Shown piece after piece: positions 12,366-22,760 of a DNA stretch of 64,000 bases. Both the position numbers and the translations under genes were made by a program. A model generated the notes under the pieces. The model did not search any database, was not told where the DNA came from, and worked only from the letters and a program-made list of their open reading frames with translations. The stretch is from Rubrimonas cliftonensis (GTDB taxonomy: Bacteria; Pseudomonadota; Alphaproteobacteria; Rhodobacterales; Rhodobacteraceae): NCBI RefSeq assembly GCF_900107585.1, contig NZ_FNQM01000013.1:42712-106711 (forward strand), written 5' to 3'. Within the stretch, counting starts at the first letter, position 1. The number at the start of each line of letters is the position of its first letter.

Positions 12366-12845
12366 ATGGCGCTCGACCGCTGCATCGCCCTCGTCTTCAT
12401 CGCGATCTGCCTCGTCTATGGCTGGACCGCCTGGTTCGGCATGGACGGTTCGCTGCCGCCCTTCATGCGGCGCAACCCGGTGTGGCCGTCGAGCTTTCCG
12501 AAGGTTCTGTCGATCGTCGGCCTGCTGATCGGCCTTGCCGTGGTGCTGACCCAGCCGCCGCCCGCGCCCCCCAAGGAGGGCGACATCGATTACCGCCGGC
12601 TCACCGACTACAAGCTCGGCCAGGCGCTGCTGCTGATGGGCCTGATGGTGGCCTATGCGCTGCTGCTGCGGCCGCTCGGCTTCATCGGCTCGACGGCGGG
12701 CTTCCTGATCGCCGGCGCGATGACGCTGGGCGAACGCAAGCTGCACATCCTCATCCCGGTGGCGCTGGCCGCGTCGCTCTCGGTCTGGTGGCTGGTGCAG
12801 GAGGTGCTCGGCATCTTCCTGCGTCCCCTGCCCTCCTTCCTCTGA
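12366..12845 (+). CDS. tctB: Tripartite tricarboxylate transporter, small permease
   Basis: This 159-residue small membrane subunit of the TTT transporter has four hydrophobic segments, at about 5-22, 41-60, 84-104 and 110-150. A typical TctB pairing with the large permease TctA immediately downstream supports the call. I chose the ATG at 12366 because it begins right before the first transmembrane helix; an upstream in-frame ATG at 12318 would lie inside the hairpin and add a basic, unconserved tail. Confidence 0.88.
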   Translation: MALDRCIALVFIAICLVYGWTAWFGMDGSLPPFMRRNPVWPSSFPKVLSIVGLLIGLAVVLTQPPPAPPKEGDIDYRRLTDYKLGQALLLMGLMVAYALLLRPLGFIGSTAGFLIAGAMTLGERKLHILIPVALAASLSVWWLVQEVLGIFLRPLPSFL

Positions 12846-12866
12846 TCGCCTCGGGAGCGCCGCGCC

Positions 12867-14387
12867 ATGATGGAAGGAATGCTGCAGGGGCTCATGACGG
12901 CGATCTCGCCGTTCAACATCGTCATGGTGGTGTCGGGCTGCATCATCGGGACGCTGATCGGCATGCTCCCCGGCCTTGGGCCGATGTCGATCATCGCCAT
13001 CATGATCCCCATCGCCATCTCGATCGGCGATCCGTCCTCGGCGCTGATCCTGCTGGCGGGCGTCTATTACGGGGCGATCTTCGGCGGCTCGACGTCGTCG
13101 ATCCTCATCAATGCGCCGGGCGTCGCCTCGACCGTGGCGACGGCCTTCGACGGCTACCCGATGGCGCGCAGGGGGCAGGCCGGCAAGGCGCTGACCATCG
13201 CGGCAATCGCGTCGTTCTGCGGCGGCACCATCGGCGCGATCCTGCTGATGGCCTTCGCGCCGGCGCTCTCCTCCGTCGCGCTGCTGTTCCACTCCGCGGA
13301 GTACTTCGCGCTGATGGTGCTGGGCCTCTCCGCCATCGCCGCCTTCGCGGGGTCGGGCAGCGTCGGCAAGGCGCTGATGATGACCGTGCTGGGGCTGATC
13401 ATGGCGACCGTGGGCGAGGCCGCGCTCTTCAACGCGCCGCGCTTCACCGGCGGCGTGCAGGAGTTCCAGTCCGGCTTCAGCTTCATCACGCTGGCCATGG
13501 CGATGTTCGCCCTGCCCGAGGCGCTGTATCTCGTGCTCGACCCCAACCGCTCCGGCAAGGCGGGCGAGGGCGGCGGCGAGATCAGGGACATGCGCATCAC
13601 GCGCGAGGAGGCCTGGACGATAGCGCCGGTGATCGGGCGGCAGTCGCTTCAGGGCTTCTTCATCGGCGTTCTTCCCGGCGCCGGGGCGACGATCGCCTCC
13701 TTCCTCGGCTACGCCGTGGAGCGCAACCTCGCCACCAAGGAGGAGCAGGCGGAGTTCGGCAAGGGCTCGATCAAGGGCCTCGCCGCGCCGGAATCGGCCA
13801 ACAACGCCGCCTGCTCGGGCAGTTTCGTGCCGCTGCTGACGCTTGGCATCCCCGGTTCGGGCACGACGGCGATCCTGCTCGGCGCGCTGATGTCGCTCAA
13901 CGTCTCGCCCGGGCCGCGGCTGATGATCGACGAGCCGGACATCTTCTGGTCCGTCATCATCTCGATGTATCTCGGCAATCTCGTGCTGCTGATGCTGAAC
14001 CTGCCGCTGATCCCCTACATCGCGAAGCTGCTGGCCATACCGCGCAACTACCTGATTCCGTTCATCCTGTTCTTCACCCTGATGGGCAGCTACATCGGCC
14101 AGAACAACGCGACGGAACTGCTGATCCTCGTCGGGCTGGGGCTGGCGGCGACGGTGCTGCGCTTCGCGGACTATCCGCTGGCGCCGCTGCTGATCGGGTT
14201 CATCCTTGGCCGGATGCTGGAGGACAACTTCGCCCGCGCGATGCAGCTCTATGACGGGTTCGGCTTCATCCTGGAGCGGCCGATGACCATCGGCCTGCTG
14301 GTGATCGCCACGGCGCTGGTGCTGCTGCCGTCCTACCGCGCGCGTCGGGCGCGGCTGCTGCGCAAGGGCGTGGCGCAGGGCGACTGA
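12867..14387 (+). CDS. tctA: Tripartite tricarboxylate transporter, large permease
   Basis: This 506-residue polytopic permease (about twelve helices) is the translocation subunit of the TTT secondary transporter. Conserved stretches include GTLIGMLPGLGPMSIIAI near residues 30-48, YYGAIFGGSTSSILIN near 72-87, and the mirrored GVLPGAGATIASFLGY and ESANNAACSGSFVPLLTLGIPGSGTT region. These glycine/proline-rich loops form the two pseudo-symmetric carboxylate sites. It follows tctB by 21 bases. Confidence 0.94.
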   Translation: MMEGMLQGLMTAISPFNIVMVVSGCIIGTLIGMLPGLGPMSIIAIMIPIAISIGDPSSALILLAGVYYGAIFGGSTSSILINAPGVASTVATAFDGYPMARRGQAGKALTIAAIASFCGGTIGAILLMAFAPALSSVALLFHSAEYFALMVLGLSAIAAFAGSGSVGKALMMTVLGLIMATVGEAALFNAPRFTGGVQEFQSGFSFITLAMAMFALPEALYLVLDPNRSGKAGEGGGEIRDMRITREEAWTIAPVIGRQSLQGFFIGVLPGAGATIASFLGYAVERNLATKEEQAEFGKGSIKGLAAPESANNAACSGSFVPLLTLGIPGSGTTAILLGALMSLNVSPGPRLMIDEPDIFWSVIISMYLGNLVLLMLNLPLIPYIAKLLAIPRNYLIPFILFFTLMGSYIGQNNATELLILVGLGLAATVLRFADYPLAPLLIGFILGRMLEDNFARAMQLYDGFGFILERPMTIGLLVIATALVLLPSYRARRARLLRKGVAQGD

Positions 14388-14408
14388 GCCGGCGGCCGAG
14401 GGCCAGAT

Positions 14409-15092
14409 TTACGGCTGGCGCTGCGCGAAGGGCGGCTGGAGCTCCCGCAGCAGCTTGCGCAGGATCGCGCCGGGATAGTCCGTGTAGCTGTGGATCACTT
14501 CGAGGAACGCGCCGGGCCCGTGCAGGACTTCGGCGCGATAGTAGAGCACCGGGTCAGGATCGGCCCCCGCGATCACCAGCCCGTTGAAGGTGATGCCTTC
14601 GAAGGCCCCCCTCTCGCGATGCCATTGCGGCCCGACGCCGTCGTTGTTGGCGCCGTCTCCCGAAACGTCCACGACGCGGCGGCGGCACGGCACCGGGTTC
14701 TCGCCATGGAGCGCCGCGGCGAAGCCGGTGGCCCGGCCCAGCGCCGTCGGCCAGTGGTCGTATCGGCGCGGCGCGGCTGCTAGACTGGCGGCGAAGGCCT
14801 CGATGGACGCCCGGTCCCCGAGCCAGGTCCAGTCGATCAGCAGCTCCTGGTGCTGGAAGCCGCTCCACGCGAAGGCGCTCGCCATCACGCCCGCCCCTGG
14901 CGGCGAGAGGATCGTCTCCACCACCGCCGGGTCGCGCAGCGCTGCGGCGAGACCCTGCATCTGCAGGGCGTACTCGGCCGCGTCGACGCTGGAGGAGACG
15001 TCCAGCGCGAGCACGAGGGCCGCCGTGCAGTCCAGCGCACGCGCCCCGACGGGCGCGAGCGCCAGCAGTGCTGCGGCGGCGGCGCGGCTCAC
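14409..15092 (-). CDS. DUF1194 (VWA-like) exported protein
   Basis: This 227-residue protein is secreted: the first 20 or so residues ([16 protein letters not shown]) form a signal peptide. The mature part starts with [17 protein letters not shown], a metal-ion-dependent adhesion-site pattern DxSxS as in von Willebrand A domains, and matches DUF1194. I placed the start at GTG 15092, where it overlaps the stop of the upstream glyoxalase gene as GTGA; longer in-frame starts would run antisense-like through that gene. Function is unknown. Confidence 0.82.
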   Translation of the reverse strand: MSRAAAAALLALAPVGARALDCTAALVLALDVSSSVDAAEYALQMQGLAAALRDPAVVETILSPPGAGVMASAFAWSGFQHQELLIDWTWLGDRASIEAFAASLAAAPRRYDHWPTALGRATGFAAALHGENPVPCRRRVVDVSGDGANNDGVGPQWHRERGAFEGITFNGLVIAGADPDPVLYYRAEVLHGPGAFLEVIHSYTDYPGAILRKLLRELQPPFAQRQP

Positions 15093-15517
15093 CACGTCCC
15101 GGTGTTCTCCATGCCGGACCAGGGCTCGGCTTTGGGAAGCGACTCGCCGATCTGAAGCAACTCGATGGAGATGCCGTCGGGCGACTTCACGAAGGCCATC
15201 CGGCCGTCGCGCGGCGGGCGGTTGATCGTGACGCCCGCCTTCTGCAGCCTGTCGCACATGGCGTAGATGTCCTCGACGCCATAGGCGAGGTGGCCGAAGT
15301 TGCGGCCGCCCTGATACTGCTCGTCGCCGTCCCAGTTGTAGGTCAGCTCGATGGGGCGGTCGTGCTGGCCCGGCGGGGCGAGGAAGACCAGCGTGAACCG
15401 GCCCTGCTCGCTGTCGACCCTGCGGATCTCCTCCATGCCGAGGAGGTCGCAGTAGAATTTTTTCGACGCCTCGACGTCCTTCACCCGCACCATGGTGTGG
15501 AGGTATTCGATCTTCAT
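15089..15517 (-). CDS. gloA: VOC family protein, lactoylglutathione lyase-like
   Basis: This 142-residue glyoxalase I-type protein would convert the methylglyoxal-glutathione hemithioacetal to S-lactoylglutathione. Its N terminus [18 protein letters not shown] is the canonical first half-domain, with the metal-ligand His. The second half has [12 protein letters not shown] and the C-terminal [11 protein letters not shown] with the glutamate ligand. The ATG at 15517 follows GGGACGTGA. It is translationally coupled to DUF1194 downstream. Glyoxalase I is the likeliest assignment, but other VOC enzymes share the motifs. Confidence 0.85.
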   Translation of the reverse strand: MKIEYLHTMVRVKDVEASKKFYCDLLGMEEIRRVDSEQGRFTLVFLAPPGQHDRPIELTYNWDGDEQYQGGRNFGHLAYGVEDIYAMCDRLQKAGVTINRPPRDGRMAFVKSPDGISIELLQIGESLPKAEPWSGMENTGTW

Positions 15518-15583
15518 GATGTCACGTCCCTTTTGGCGTTGCGCTCACCGCCGCGCAGTCTCAATCCCGGCCTTGTCCGCGGT

Positions 15584-15604
15584 CCATCCACAGTCTTGTC
15601 CACA
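15584..15604 (+). promoter_or_regulatory. Two DnaA-box-like sites upstream of thyX
   Basis: TTGTCCACA (15596-15604) differs from the DnaA consensus TTATCCACA at one position, and CCATCCACA (15584-15592) at two. They lie twelve bases apart in the same orientation, in the divergent spacer between the glyoxalase gene and thyX, about 80-100 bases before the thyX start. No nearby promoter hexamers are convincing. Binding is a suggestion only. Confidence 0.35.
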
Positions 15605-15682
15605 ACAGGTCCACCGTCGTCGCATTGCGGGAGGCGCATATTTCCGATTCAGTCGCGGCGTTCAGCGGACGGGAGCGATGCG

Positions 15683-16606
15683 ATGGATGGTAACGCATTG
15701 GACGAGCGAGGCCAGCCGGAGATCGCGCCAGAGAACGCGGGAGAGACCCGTCGCGCCACGGCCCCCGCCATGGAGGCGCGGCTCGGCGCCGCCATCCCCG
15801 TGCTCGACCACGGTTTCCTGCGCGTGGTGGACTACATGGGCGACGACGCCGCCATCGTTCAGGCGGCGCGCGTCAGCTACGGCCGGGGCACCAAGTCGGC
15901 GCGCGACGACGCCGGGCTGATCCGCTACCTGATGCGCCATTGGCACTCCACGCCGTTCGAGATGTGCGAGATCAAGCTGCATGTGAAGCTGCCGATCTTC
16001 GTCGCGCGACAGTGGATCCGGCATCGCACGGCCAACGTGAACGAGTATTCCGCGCGGTACTCGATCCTCGACCGCGAATTCTACACGCCCGCGCCGGAGC
16101 ACCTGGCGGCCCAGTCCGCCAGCAACCGGCAGGGCCGCGGCGCGGTGCTGGCGGGGGACGACGCGGAGGCCGCGCTGCGGCTGCTGCGCGACGAGGCGAC
16201 GCGCGATTTCGACGCCTATGAGCGGCTGCTCGGCGATGGCGGCGACCGGCCCGGCCTCGCGCGCGAGCTGGCGCGGATGGCGCTGCCGCTGTCGGCCTAC
16301 ACCCAGTGGTACTGGAAGACCGACCTGCACAACCTGTTTCATTTCCTGCGCCTGCGCGCGGACCCCCATGCGCAGTACGAGATCCGCGTCTATGCGGAGG
16401 CGCTCTGCGAGGTGGTGCGAGACTGGGTTCCGGCGGCATGGGCGGCCTTCGAGGACTATCGCCTCAACGCCGAGACGTTCTCCGGCCCGGCGATGGCGTG
16501 TCTGCGCCGCATGCTCGCCGGCGAGGCGGTGACGCAGGACAGCTCGGGCATGAGCGCAGGCGAATGGCGGGAGTTCCAGGCGGCGCTGGCCGGGCGCGCG
16601 GCGTGA
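15683..16606 (+). CDS. thyX: FAD-dependent thymidylate synthase
   Basis: This 307-residue flavin enzyme makes dTMP from dUMP using methylene-tetrahydrofolate and NADPH. The ThyX signature [14 protein letters not shown] (RHR-x7-S) lies mid-protein, preceded by [36 protein letters not shown] in the C-terminal half contributes the nucleotide site. The ATG at 15683 precedes a poorly conserved 35-residue N-terminal extension rich in Glu/Ala. It replaces the folate-dependent ThyA type; no thyA is seen here. Confidence 0.95.
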   Translation: MDGNALDERGQPEIAPENAGETRRATAPAMEARLGAAIPVLDHGFLRVVDYMGDDAAIVQAARVSYGRGTKSARDDAGLIRYLMRHWHSTPFEMCEIKLHVKLPIFVARQWIRHRTANVNEYSARYSILDREFYTPAPEHLAAQSASNRQGRGAVLAGDDAEAALRLLRDEATRDFDAYERLLGDGGDRPGLARELARMALPLSAYTQWYWKTDLHNLFHFLRLRADPHAQYEIRVYAEALCEVVRDWVPAAWAAFEDYRLNAETFSGPAMACLRRMLAGEAVTQDSSGMSAGEWREFQAALAGRAA

Positions 16607-16646
16607 ACGGTTTGCCCGCGCCCGCGGCGCGCGCTAGATACGCCCT

Positions 16647-16850
16647 ATGACTGGAGCATTGACCACTGTCGCCATCGCGGCCTGTCTCGTCGTGCTGGGC
16701 GTTCTGGTGCTCGGCCTGTTCTCGTTCGGGCGCGGCGGCGCCTTCAGCAAGCGGTGGTCCAACAAGATCATGCAGGCGCGGGTGATCGCGCAGTTCGCCG
16801 CCGTCGTCATCATCGTTGCGCTCGCCTGGGCGATGCGCGGAGGTCAGTGA
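16647..16850 (+). CDS. Twin transmembrane small protein (HIG1-like)
   Basis: This 67-residue protein has two transmembrane helices, at about 5-27 and 45-63. They flank a basic, polar loop (GGAFSKRWSNKIMQARVIAQ) that resembles the hypoxia-induced-gene-1 domain. Small twin-helix proteins of this type are widespread in alphaproteobacteria, and mitochondrial relatives associate with respiratory supercomplexes. The stop is one base before the adenosyltransferase start, so the two genes are coupled. Confidence 0.82.
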   Translation: MTGALTTVAIAACLVVLGVLVLGLFSFGRGGAFSKRWSNKIMQARVIAQFAAVVIIVALAWAMRGGQ

Positions 16851-16851
16851 A

Positions 16852-17427
16852 ATGGTCGTTCTGAACCGGATCTACACGCGCACCGGAGACGCAGGCGAAA
16901 CCGCCCTCGGCGATGGCATGCGCGTGGCGAAGTTCTCGCTGAGGGTCGACGCCTACGGAACGGTGGACGAGACCAACGCCGTCATCGGCCTCGCACGGCT
17001 CCATGCCGAGGGCGACATGGACGCGGCGCTCGGGCGCATCCAGAACGACCTGTTCGATCTCGGCGCTGATCTCTGCACGCCGGACCGCGGCAAGGATGAC
17101 GAGGCGGAGTATCCTCCGCTTCGGATGGTCGAGAGCCAGGTCGAACGCCTCGAACGTGAGATTGACGCCATGAACGGCGCGCTTCAGCCTCTGAGGAGCT
17201 TCATTCTGCCAGGCGGTTCGCCGCTGGCGGCGCATCTGCACATGTGCCGCACCGTGTCGCGCAGGGCGGAGCGGCTGGTCACTGCGCTGTCGGCTCAAGA
17301 AGTCGTCGGTGGCGCGGCCTGTCGCTACGTCAACCGTCTCTCGGACTGGTTCTTCGTCGCCGGCCGCATCGCCAACGACAATGGCGCAGACGACGTGCTC
17401 TGGGTTCCGGGAGCAACCCGCGGCTGA
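16852..17427 (+). CDS. pduO: PduO-type cob(I)alamin adenosyltransferase
   Basis: This 191-residue enzyme transfers the adenosyl group of ATP to cob(I)alamin to make coenzyme B12. The N-terminal TRTGDAGETALGDG is the ATP-binding signature of the PduO/MMAB family, and the C-terminal half has the CRTVSRRAERLV and YVNRLSDWFFVAGR helices. The start is ATG 16852, one base after the upstream stop. It is not related to the CobA/BtuR type, although many genomes label it cobO. Confidence 0.92.
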   Translation: MVVLNRIYTRTGDAGETALGDGMRVAKFSLRVDAYGTVDETNAVIGLARLHAEGDMDAALGRIQNDLFDLGADLCTPDRGKDDEAEYPPLRMVESQVERLEREIDAMNGALQPLRSFILPGGSPLAAHLHMCRTVSRRAERLVTALSAQEVVGGAACRYVNRLSDWFFVAGRIANDNGADDVLWVPGATRG

Positions 17428-17436
17428 TGGCCCCGC

Positions 17437-17730
17437 TCAGCGCTCGCGCCGCGAGAGATGTGCCAAGCCGCAGAGCGCGCCAAGCCCGCTGAGCCCGGCA
17501 AGCATCTGGCTGGACGCCGCGCCGATCAGAAAGGCTGGGTCAATGAGCGGAGCCGCGCTCACACTGAACGCGACTCCGGCCACGATCACGATAGCAACGG
17601 CACCCTGGATCATCGCTTCAACTCCACGCCTACGCGAAATGTGATGCCGCACTGCAGCGAATGCCTCAAGTGAATTATCGATGACCTTGCAGCCAACCCG
17701 GGCAAAATCGGCGCATGGAAGGGGATGCAC
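17437..17730 (-). CDS. Hypothetical small membrane protein
   Basis: This is a possible 97-residue protein with two hydrophobic stretches (about 44-62 and 66-90) and a basic N-terminal region. A shorter start at 17613 (58 residues) would keep both. Its first third uses noticeably more A/T-ending codons than its neighbours, and I do not recognise it. It fills most of the 441-base spacer between the adenosyltransferase gene and etfB; otherwise that spacer shows only a GAACCGGTTC palindrome (17771-17780) and presumably the etfB promoter. It could be non-coding. Confidence 0.35.
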   Translation of the reverse strand: MHPLPCADFARVGCKVIDNSLEAFAAVRHHISRRRGVEAMIQGAVAIVIVAGVAFSVSAAPLIDPAFLIGAASSQMLAGLSGLGALCGLAHLSRRER

Positions 17731-17868
17731 GCCATCATGGCGCCGACTGCCTCAAATTTGTTTCCCGGCTGAACCGGTTCCGGCTCACTTCTCGCCGTGA
17801 TGCGGTGGAGACGCTAGACAGTTCGGCGTGTGACGCGGCGATTGATTCGATTGCAGGAGGCTCGATCC

Positions 17869-18630
17869 ATGAAGGTGCTCGTCCCCGTTAAACGGGTGAT
17901 TGACTACAACGTGAAGGTTCGCGTGAAGGCGGACGGCAGCGGCGTGGATCTCGCCAACGTCAAGATGTCGATGAATCCCTTCGATGAAATCGCCGTCGAG
18001 GAGGCCATTCGCCTGCGCGAGGCCGGCCATGCGACTGAGATCGTCGCGGTCTCCATCGGCGTCAGGCAGGCGCAGGAGACGCTGCGCACGGCGCTCGCCA
18101 TGGGCGCCGACCGCGCGATCCTGATCGAGGCGGCCGCGACGGTGGAGACCGACATCGAACCGCTGGCCGTCGCCAAGCTGCTCGCGAAGGTGGTCGCGGA
18201 CGAGGCGCCAGGTCTCGTCCTGATGGGAAAACAGGCCATCGACAACGACATGAACGCCACCGGCCAGATGCTGAGCGCGCTGCTCGGCTGGGCGCAGGCG
18301 ACCTACGCCTCCAAGCTCGAGATCGAGGACGGCGCAGCGGTCGTGACGCGAGAAGTCGACGGCGGCCTCCAGACCATCCGCGTCAAGACGCCCGCGGTCG
18401 TGACGGTGGACCTTCGCCTGAACGAGCCGCGCTACGCGTCGCTGCCCAACATCATGAAGGCGAAGAAGAAGCCGCTCGACGTCAAAACGCCGGCCGACTA
18501 TGGCGTGGACGTCTCGCCCCGGCTCAGCATCAGGACCGTCACCGAGCCGCCAGTGCGGCAGGCCGGCGTGAAGGTCGGCTCGGTCGATGAACTCGTCGAG
18601 AAACTCAGGAACGAAGCGGGGGTGATCTGA
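17869..18630 (+). CDS. etfB: Electron transfer flavoprotein beta subunit
   Basis: This 253-residue AMP-binding subunit of the electron transfer flavoprotein accepts electrons from acyl-CoA and other flavin dehydrogenases and passes them to ETF-ubiquinone oxidoreductase. The N terminus [17 protein letters not shown] is diagnostic, and [17 protein letters not shown] at mid-protein forms part of the AMP and partner-binding site. The start is the ATG at 17869, preceded by GCAGGAGG. etfA follows after two bases. Confidence 0.96.
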   Translation: MKVLVPVKRVIDYNVKVRVKADGSGVDLANVKMSMNPFDEIAVEEAIRLREAGHATEIVAVSIGVRQAQETLRTALAMGADRAILIEAAATVETDIEPLAVAKLLAKVVADEAPGLVLMGKQAIDNDMNATGQMLSALLGWAQATYASKLEIEDGAAVVTREVDGGLQTIRVKTPAVVTVDLRLNEPRYASLPNIMKAKKKPLDVKTPADYGVDVSPRLSIRTVTEPPVRQAGVKVGSVDELVEKLRNEAGVI

Positions 18631-18632
18631 CC

Positions 18633-19565
18633 ATGGCCGTTCTTCTGATCGCAGAAATGTCCGGCTCGGATCTAGCCGCCGACGCCACCGCGAAGGCGCT
18701 GACCGCCGCCAAGGCCATGGGCGGCGACGTCCACATCCTCGTGGCGGGCGAAGGCTGCGCCGGCGCGGCCGAAGCCGCCGCCAAACTCGACGGCGCGGCG
18801 AGGGTGCTGTGCGCCGACGCGCGGGCCTTCGCTCATTCGCTGGCGGAGCCGATCGCTGATCTCGTGGTCTCGCTGGCCGGCGCCTACGAACACATCGTCG
18901 CACCCGCCACGGTGCAGGGCAAGAACGTGTGCCCGCGCATCGCGGCGCTGCTGGACGTCATGGTGATCACGGACATCTCGGAGGTGAAAGGTCCCGACAC
19001 CTTCGTGCGCCCGATCTACGCCGGCAACGCCTTCCAGGAAGTGACGAGCGCGGACGCCAAGAAGGTCGTCACTGTGCGCACCTCGACGTTCGAGGTCGCA
19101 GGCGCGCAGGCGGCCGCGCCGGTCGAGGCCGTCGCCGCGCCCGCCGATACGGGGCTCTCCTCATGGGTCGAGGACACGGTCGCCGCGTCCGACCGCCCCG
19201 AGCTGACTTCGGCGAAGGTGATCGTCTCCGGCGGCCGCGCCATCGGCTCGAAGGAGAACTTCGCGATCATCGAGAAGGTCGCCGACAAGCTGGGCGCCGC
19301 CATCGGCGCAAGCCGCGCCGCGGTCGACTCGGGCTACGCGCCGAACGACTGGCAGGTCGGCCAGACCGGCAAGGTCGTCGCGCCGGACCTCTACATCGCC
19401 ATCGGCATCTCCGGCGCGATCCAGCACCTCGCCGGCATGAAGGACAGCAAGGTGATCGTCGCGATCAACAAGGACGAGGAGGCGCCGATCTTCCAGGTCG
19501 CCGACTACGGGCTCGTCGCCGACCTGTTCGACGCCGTGCCGGAGCTCGAGGAGAAGCTCGGCTGA
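18633..19565 (+). CDS. etfA: Electron transfer flavoprotein alpha subunit
   Basis: This 310-residue FAD-binding partner of EtfB has the C-terminal FAD domain with [12 protein letters not shown], the [22 protein letters not shown] loop and [11 protein letters not shown]. These stretches bind the isoalloxazine and the ADP part of FAD. The last 61 bases overlap the 3' end of the convergent MFS gene. Confidence 0.96.
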   Translation: MAVLLIAEMSGSDLAADATAKALTAAKAMGGDVHILVAGEGCAGAAEAAAKLDGAARVLCADARAFAHSLAEPIADLVVSLAGAYEHIVAPATVQGKNVCPRIAALLDVMVITDISEVKGPDTFVRPIYAGNAFQEVTSADAKKVVTVRTSTFEVAGAQAAAPVEAVAAPADTGLSSWVEDTVAASDRPELTSAKVIVSGGRAIGSKENFAIIEKVADKLGAAIGASRAAVDSGYAPNDWQVGQTGKVVAPDLYIAIGISGAIQHLAGMKDSKVIVAINKDEEAPIFQVADYGLVADLFDAVPELEEKLG

Positions 19566-20782
19566 GGCGCCATGGCCGCGCGGATGCGCGCGGCCACCGC
19601 CCAGTAGAAAAGGCAGGTTCCGGCGCCCCAGAGCGAGAGCGCCGCGAACTGCGCCTCCACCCCCACGCCGAGGTCGATGAGCGCGCCGGTCGCGCCGGGC
19701 CCGAGCGCGGTCGCGAACACCATCATCGCCACCGCAACGCCGCGAATCGCCCCGATGTGCCGCGTTCCGTAGACCTCAGGCCATAGCGCGCCGATCACCG
19801 CCACCGCCGCGCCCTGCGTCGCGCCGAGCAGCGCAAAGCCGACGAACGCGGCGGCCGGCGCGTCCCACAGGCCGATAAGCGCCACGCCGAGCGCCAGAGG
19901 CGCCTGGTAGAGCGGCAGGAGACGCCGCGCGCTGAAACGGTCCACCGCCCATGCCGCCACGAAGCTCATCGCGATCGTCGCCACGGAGTAGAACGGGAAG
20001 GCCGCCGCCACGGTCGTCAGGCTCCAGCCCTTCACCGTGGAGAGGTGCGCGCCGTGGAAGAACACCGCGGTGCCGATGAACGGCGGCGCGAGCAGGCCCG
20101 GCGTCAAAGCCCAGAAAGTCCAATGTCGCAGCGCCTCGCCGCGGGTCCAGTGCCGACCCATCATGCCGGGCGCGCTCTCGGTCTCGGCCAGCTGGCGCGG
20201 CGTACGCTCTCGGCCCAGCAGCCACAGCACCGGCGGGATCAGCGCGATGAGCAGCGCCGCGGCCGCCAGCCAGACGCCCCGCCAGCCGATGAGGCCGGTC
20301 AGCGCGACGGCGGTGATCGGCAGCAGCGCCTCGCCCAGCGAGAAGCCCATGGCAGCCAGCGCCACCGCGCGGCCGCGCTGCGCGCTGAACCACCGCCCCA
20401 TCGCGGTGAAGGCGAGATGGCTGCAATAGCCCTGCCCCAGAAAGCGCAGGCAGAAGATCAGGCAGCCCAGCGCCACGGCGCCGCCGACGAACGCCATGCC
20501 GACGCAGGCGCCCGCCAGGCCCGCGAAGACGCAGGCCGCAAGCGCCCGGATGCGGAAGCGGTCGGCGAGAAAGCCCGTCGAGGTCAGCAGCGCGGCGGAG
20601 GCGACCGTGCCGAGCGTATAGACGCCGCCCCACTCGCCGTGGCTGAGATCGAGCTCTGCGCGCAGCGCCGGCCCCGACAGCGCGATGAAGAATGTCTGCC
20701 CGAAGCTCGAGGCGAAGGTCAGCACGCCGCCGGCCGCGAGCCAGCGCGCGTTCTGGCGCATGAAACCCAGTGTTCGCATCAC
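19505..20782 (-). CDS. MFS transporter
   Basis: This 425-residue major facilitator has about twelve hydrophobic helices. The loop-2/3 motif appears as [10 protein letters not shown] near residues 72-81, and the other half has [14 protein letters not shown]. The protein resembles the monocarboxylate/oxalate-formate branch, but the substrate cannot be inferred. The C-terminal tail is low-complexity (SFSSSSG) and is encoded antisense to the end of etfA, so the true functional end may lie earlier. Confidence 0.85.
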   Translation of the reverse strand: MMRTLGFMRQNARWLAAGGVLTFASSFGQTFFIALSGPALRAELDLSHGEWGGVYTLGTVASAALLTSTGFLADRFRIRALAACVFAGLAGACVGMAFVGGAVALGCLIFCLRFLGQGYCSHLAFTAMGRWFSAQRGRAVALAAMGFSLGEALLPITAVALTGLIGWRGVWLAAAALLIALIPPVLWLLGRERTPRQLAETESAPGMMGRHWTRGEALRHWTFWALTPGLLAPPFIGTAVFFHGAHLSTVKGWSLTTVAAAFPFYSVATIAMSFVAAWAVDRFSARRLLPLYQAPLALGVALIGLWDAPAAAFVGFALLGATQGAAVAVIGALWPEVYGTRHIGAIRGVAVAMMVFATALGPGATGALIDLGVGVEAQFAALSLWGAGTCLFYWAVAARIRAAMAPQPSFSSSSGTASNRSATSP

Positions 20783-20909
20783 CCAGCGTTAGCGCCGCGG
20801 GGCCCGGCGCGCCAGCGGGCCGCTTGCATAGAAGGCTTGCGCGGGCGTATCAGGCGATCGATGGAATTGGTCGATGCGGGATCGGCCGGGCGGGTTTGGG
20901 AGCAGGCGC

Positions 20910-21533
20910 ATGGAAAAGTTCGAAACGCTGACCGGGGTCGCCGCGCCCCTGCCGCAAATCAACGTCGACACCGACATGATCATCCCCAAGCAGTTCCTGA
21001 AGACCATCAAGCGCACCGGCCTCGGCAAGAACCTGTTCGACGAGATGCGCTACCGGGCCGACGGCTCCGAGAACCCCGACTTCGTGCTGAACAAGCCGGC
21101 CTATCGCGAGGCGAAGATCCTCGTGGCGGGGGAGAACTTCGGCTGCGGCTCCTCTCGCGAACATGCGCCCTGGGCGATCCTCGATTTCGGCATCCGCTGC
21201 GTGATCGCGACGAGCTTCGCCGACATCTTCTTCAACAACTGCTTCAAGAACGGCATCCTCGCGATTGCGCTGCCGCAGGAGCAGATCGACAAGCTGCTCG
21301 ACGACGCCGGCCGCGGCGCCAACGCGGTGCTGACGGTGGACCTGCCGAATCAGACCATCACCGGCCCCGACGGCGGCTCGATCAGCTTCGACATCGACCC
21401 GTTCCGCAAGCGCTGCCTGCTCGAAGGCCTCGACGATATCGGGCTGACGCTGGAGAAGGCCGACGCCATCGCGGATTTCGAGGCGAAGCGCGCCCGGACG
21501 ACCCCTTGGCTGGCCGGCTCCTCCGCCGCCTGA
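20910..21533 (+). CDS. leuD: 3-isopropylmalate dehydratase small subunit
   Basis: This 207-residue swivel-domain subunit works with LeuC (not in the window) to isomerise 2- to 3-isopropylmalate in leucine synthesis. N-terminal [19 protein letters not shown] and the substrate-loop [16 protein letters not shown] are classic. I chose ATG 20910, 12 residues downstream of another in-frame ATG, because [14 protein letters not shown] is the conserved N terminus. Confidence 0.96.
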   Translation: MEKFETLTGVAAPLPQINVDTDMIIPKQFLKTIKRTGLGKNLFDEMRYRADGSENPDFVLNKPAYREAKILVAGENFGCGSSREHAPWAILDFGIRCVIATSFADIFFNNCFKNGILAIALPQEQIDKLLDDAGRGANAVLTVDLPNQTITGPDGGSISFDIDPFRKRCLLEGLDDIGLTLEKADAIADFEAKRARTTPWLAGSSAA

Positions 21534-22663
21534 CAGCCGCGGCGGGGCTCTGCGCCGCCGCTACGCTTCCAGCCCAGTCCGACCCGGCGCCGCCCGCGCC
21601 CGGCGCGATCCGCGTCGCGGCCTACAACACGGCGCTGTCGCGCAGGGCCCCGGGGGCGCTGGTGCAGGCCCTTCGTCTCGGAGACGATCGTCAGGTGGCG
21701 GCGGTGGCGGAAGTGGTCCAGCGCGTCCGCCCCGACGTGATCCTGCTGATGGAGATCGACCACGACGCTGACGGCGAGGCGCTGCGGCTGGTCGCCGAGG
21801 CGCTGCGGGCGGGGCGCAACGGCGCCGAAGGGCTCGACTATCCCCACCGTTTCACCGCCCCGGTCAACACGGGCGTGCAGAGCGGCTTCGACCTCGACGG
21901 CGACGGCGAGACGGGCGGGCCGGGCGACGCCTGGGGCTGGGGTGCCTTTCCGGGTCAGTACGGCATGGGCTTGCTGAGCCGGCTGCCGCTCGGGCCGGCG
22001 CGCACGTTCCGGATGCTGCGCTGGGCGGCGGCGCCGGAGGCGCTGATCCCGCGCGGCCACTACCCGCCCGAAGCTGAGCCCATGCTGCGGCTCTCCTCCA
22101 AGAGCCACTGGGACGTGAGCGTGGACGGCGGGCGGCTGCGGCTGCTGGCCAGCCACCCGACGCCGCCGGTCTTCGACGGACCCGAGGACGCCAACGGCCG
22201 CCGCAACGCCGACGAGCTGCGCTTCTGGGGCGACTACCTAGACGGGGCGGGCTGGATGGCTGACGACGCCGGCGTGAGTGGCGGCTATGCGGGCGGCCCC
22301 TTCGTCCTGCTCGGCGACCTGAACGCCGACCCCGAGGACGGCGACGGACGGCGCGAGGCGATCCGCGCGCTGCTCTCGCACCCGGTCTTGCAGGATCCCG
22401 CTCCGATCTCGGCGGGCGGGCGCGCGGCGGCCTCGCCCGACCATGCCGGCCCGCCCGGTCGCGACACGGCGGACTGGCGCACGGCGCGCGGGCCGGGCGC
22501 GCTGCGCGTCGACTACGCGCTCCCCTCCGCCGAGCTGGCGGTGACTGGTTCTGGCGTGTTCTGGCCGGCCCCGGACGAGCCGCTCGCGCGGCTCGTCGGC
22601 GGGCCGGGCAAGATCGTGAGCTCCGACCACCGCCTCGTCTGGGTGGACGTCGTCCTGCCCTGA
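21506..22663 (+). CDS. Exported endonuclease/exonuclease/phosphatase-fold protein
   Basis: This is a 385-residue protein of the DNase I-like fold. The N terminus reads as a signal peptide ([24 protein letters not shown]). [33 protein letters not shown] and the terminal [10 protein letters not shown] supply the Asn, Glu, Asp/Asn and Asp-His catalytic and metal residues. The start is proposed at TTG 21506 inside the last codons of leuD (28-base overlap), because no ATG or GTG precedes the signal peptide in frame. It may be an extracellular phosphatase or nuclease and sits between two leucine genes without an evident link to them. Confidence 0.75.
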   Translation: MAGRLLRRLTAAAGLCAAATLPAQSDPAPPAPGAIRVAAYNTALSRRAPGALVQALRLGDDRQVAAVAEVVQRVRPDVILLMEIDHDADGEALRLVAEALRAGRNGAEGLDYPHRFTAPVNTGVQSGFDLDGDGETGGPGDAWGWGAFPGQYGMGLLSRLPLGPARTFRMLRWAAAPEALIPRGHYPPEAEPMLRLSSKSHWDVSVDGGRLRLLASHPTPPVFDGPEDANGRRNADELRFWGDYLDGAGWMADDAGVSGGYAGGPFVLLGDLNADPEDGDGRREAIRALLSHPVLQDPAPISAGGRAAASPDHAGPPGRDTADWRTARGPGALRVDYALPSAELAVTGSGVFWPAPDEPLARLVGGPGKIVSSDHRLVWVDVVLP

Positions 22664-22760
22664 GACCGTCGCGCCGACCGGCTTGACCCCCTCCGCGCGG
22701 TGGTTTCTAGCTCGCTGGCCGCATGGCGCATTCAATCAACAAGCACGAAAGGGGCCGACC

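Noticed and set aside
17771..17780. GAACCGGTTC palindrome before etfB as an operator
   Set aside because: A single 10-base palindrome is expected by chance at this GC content, and no regulator gene is adjacent.
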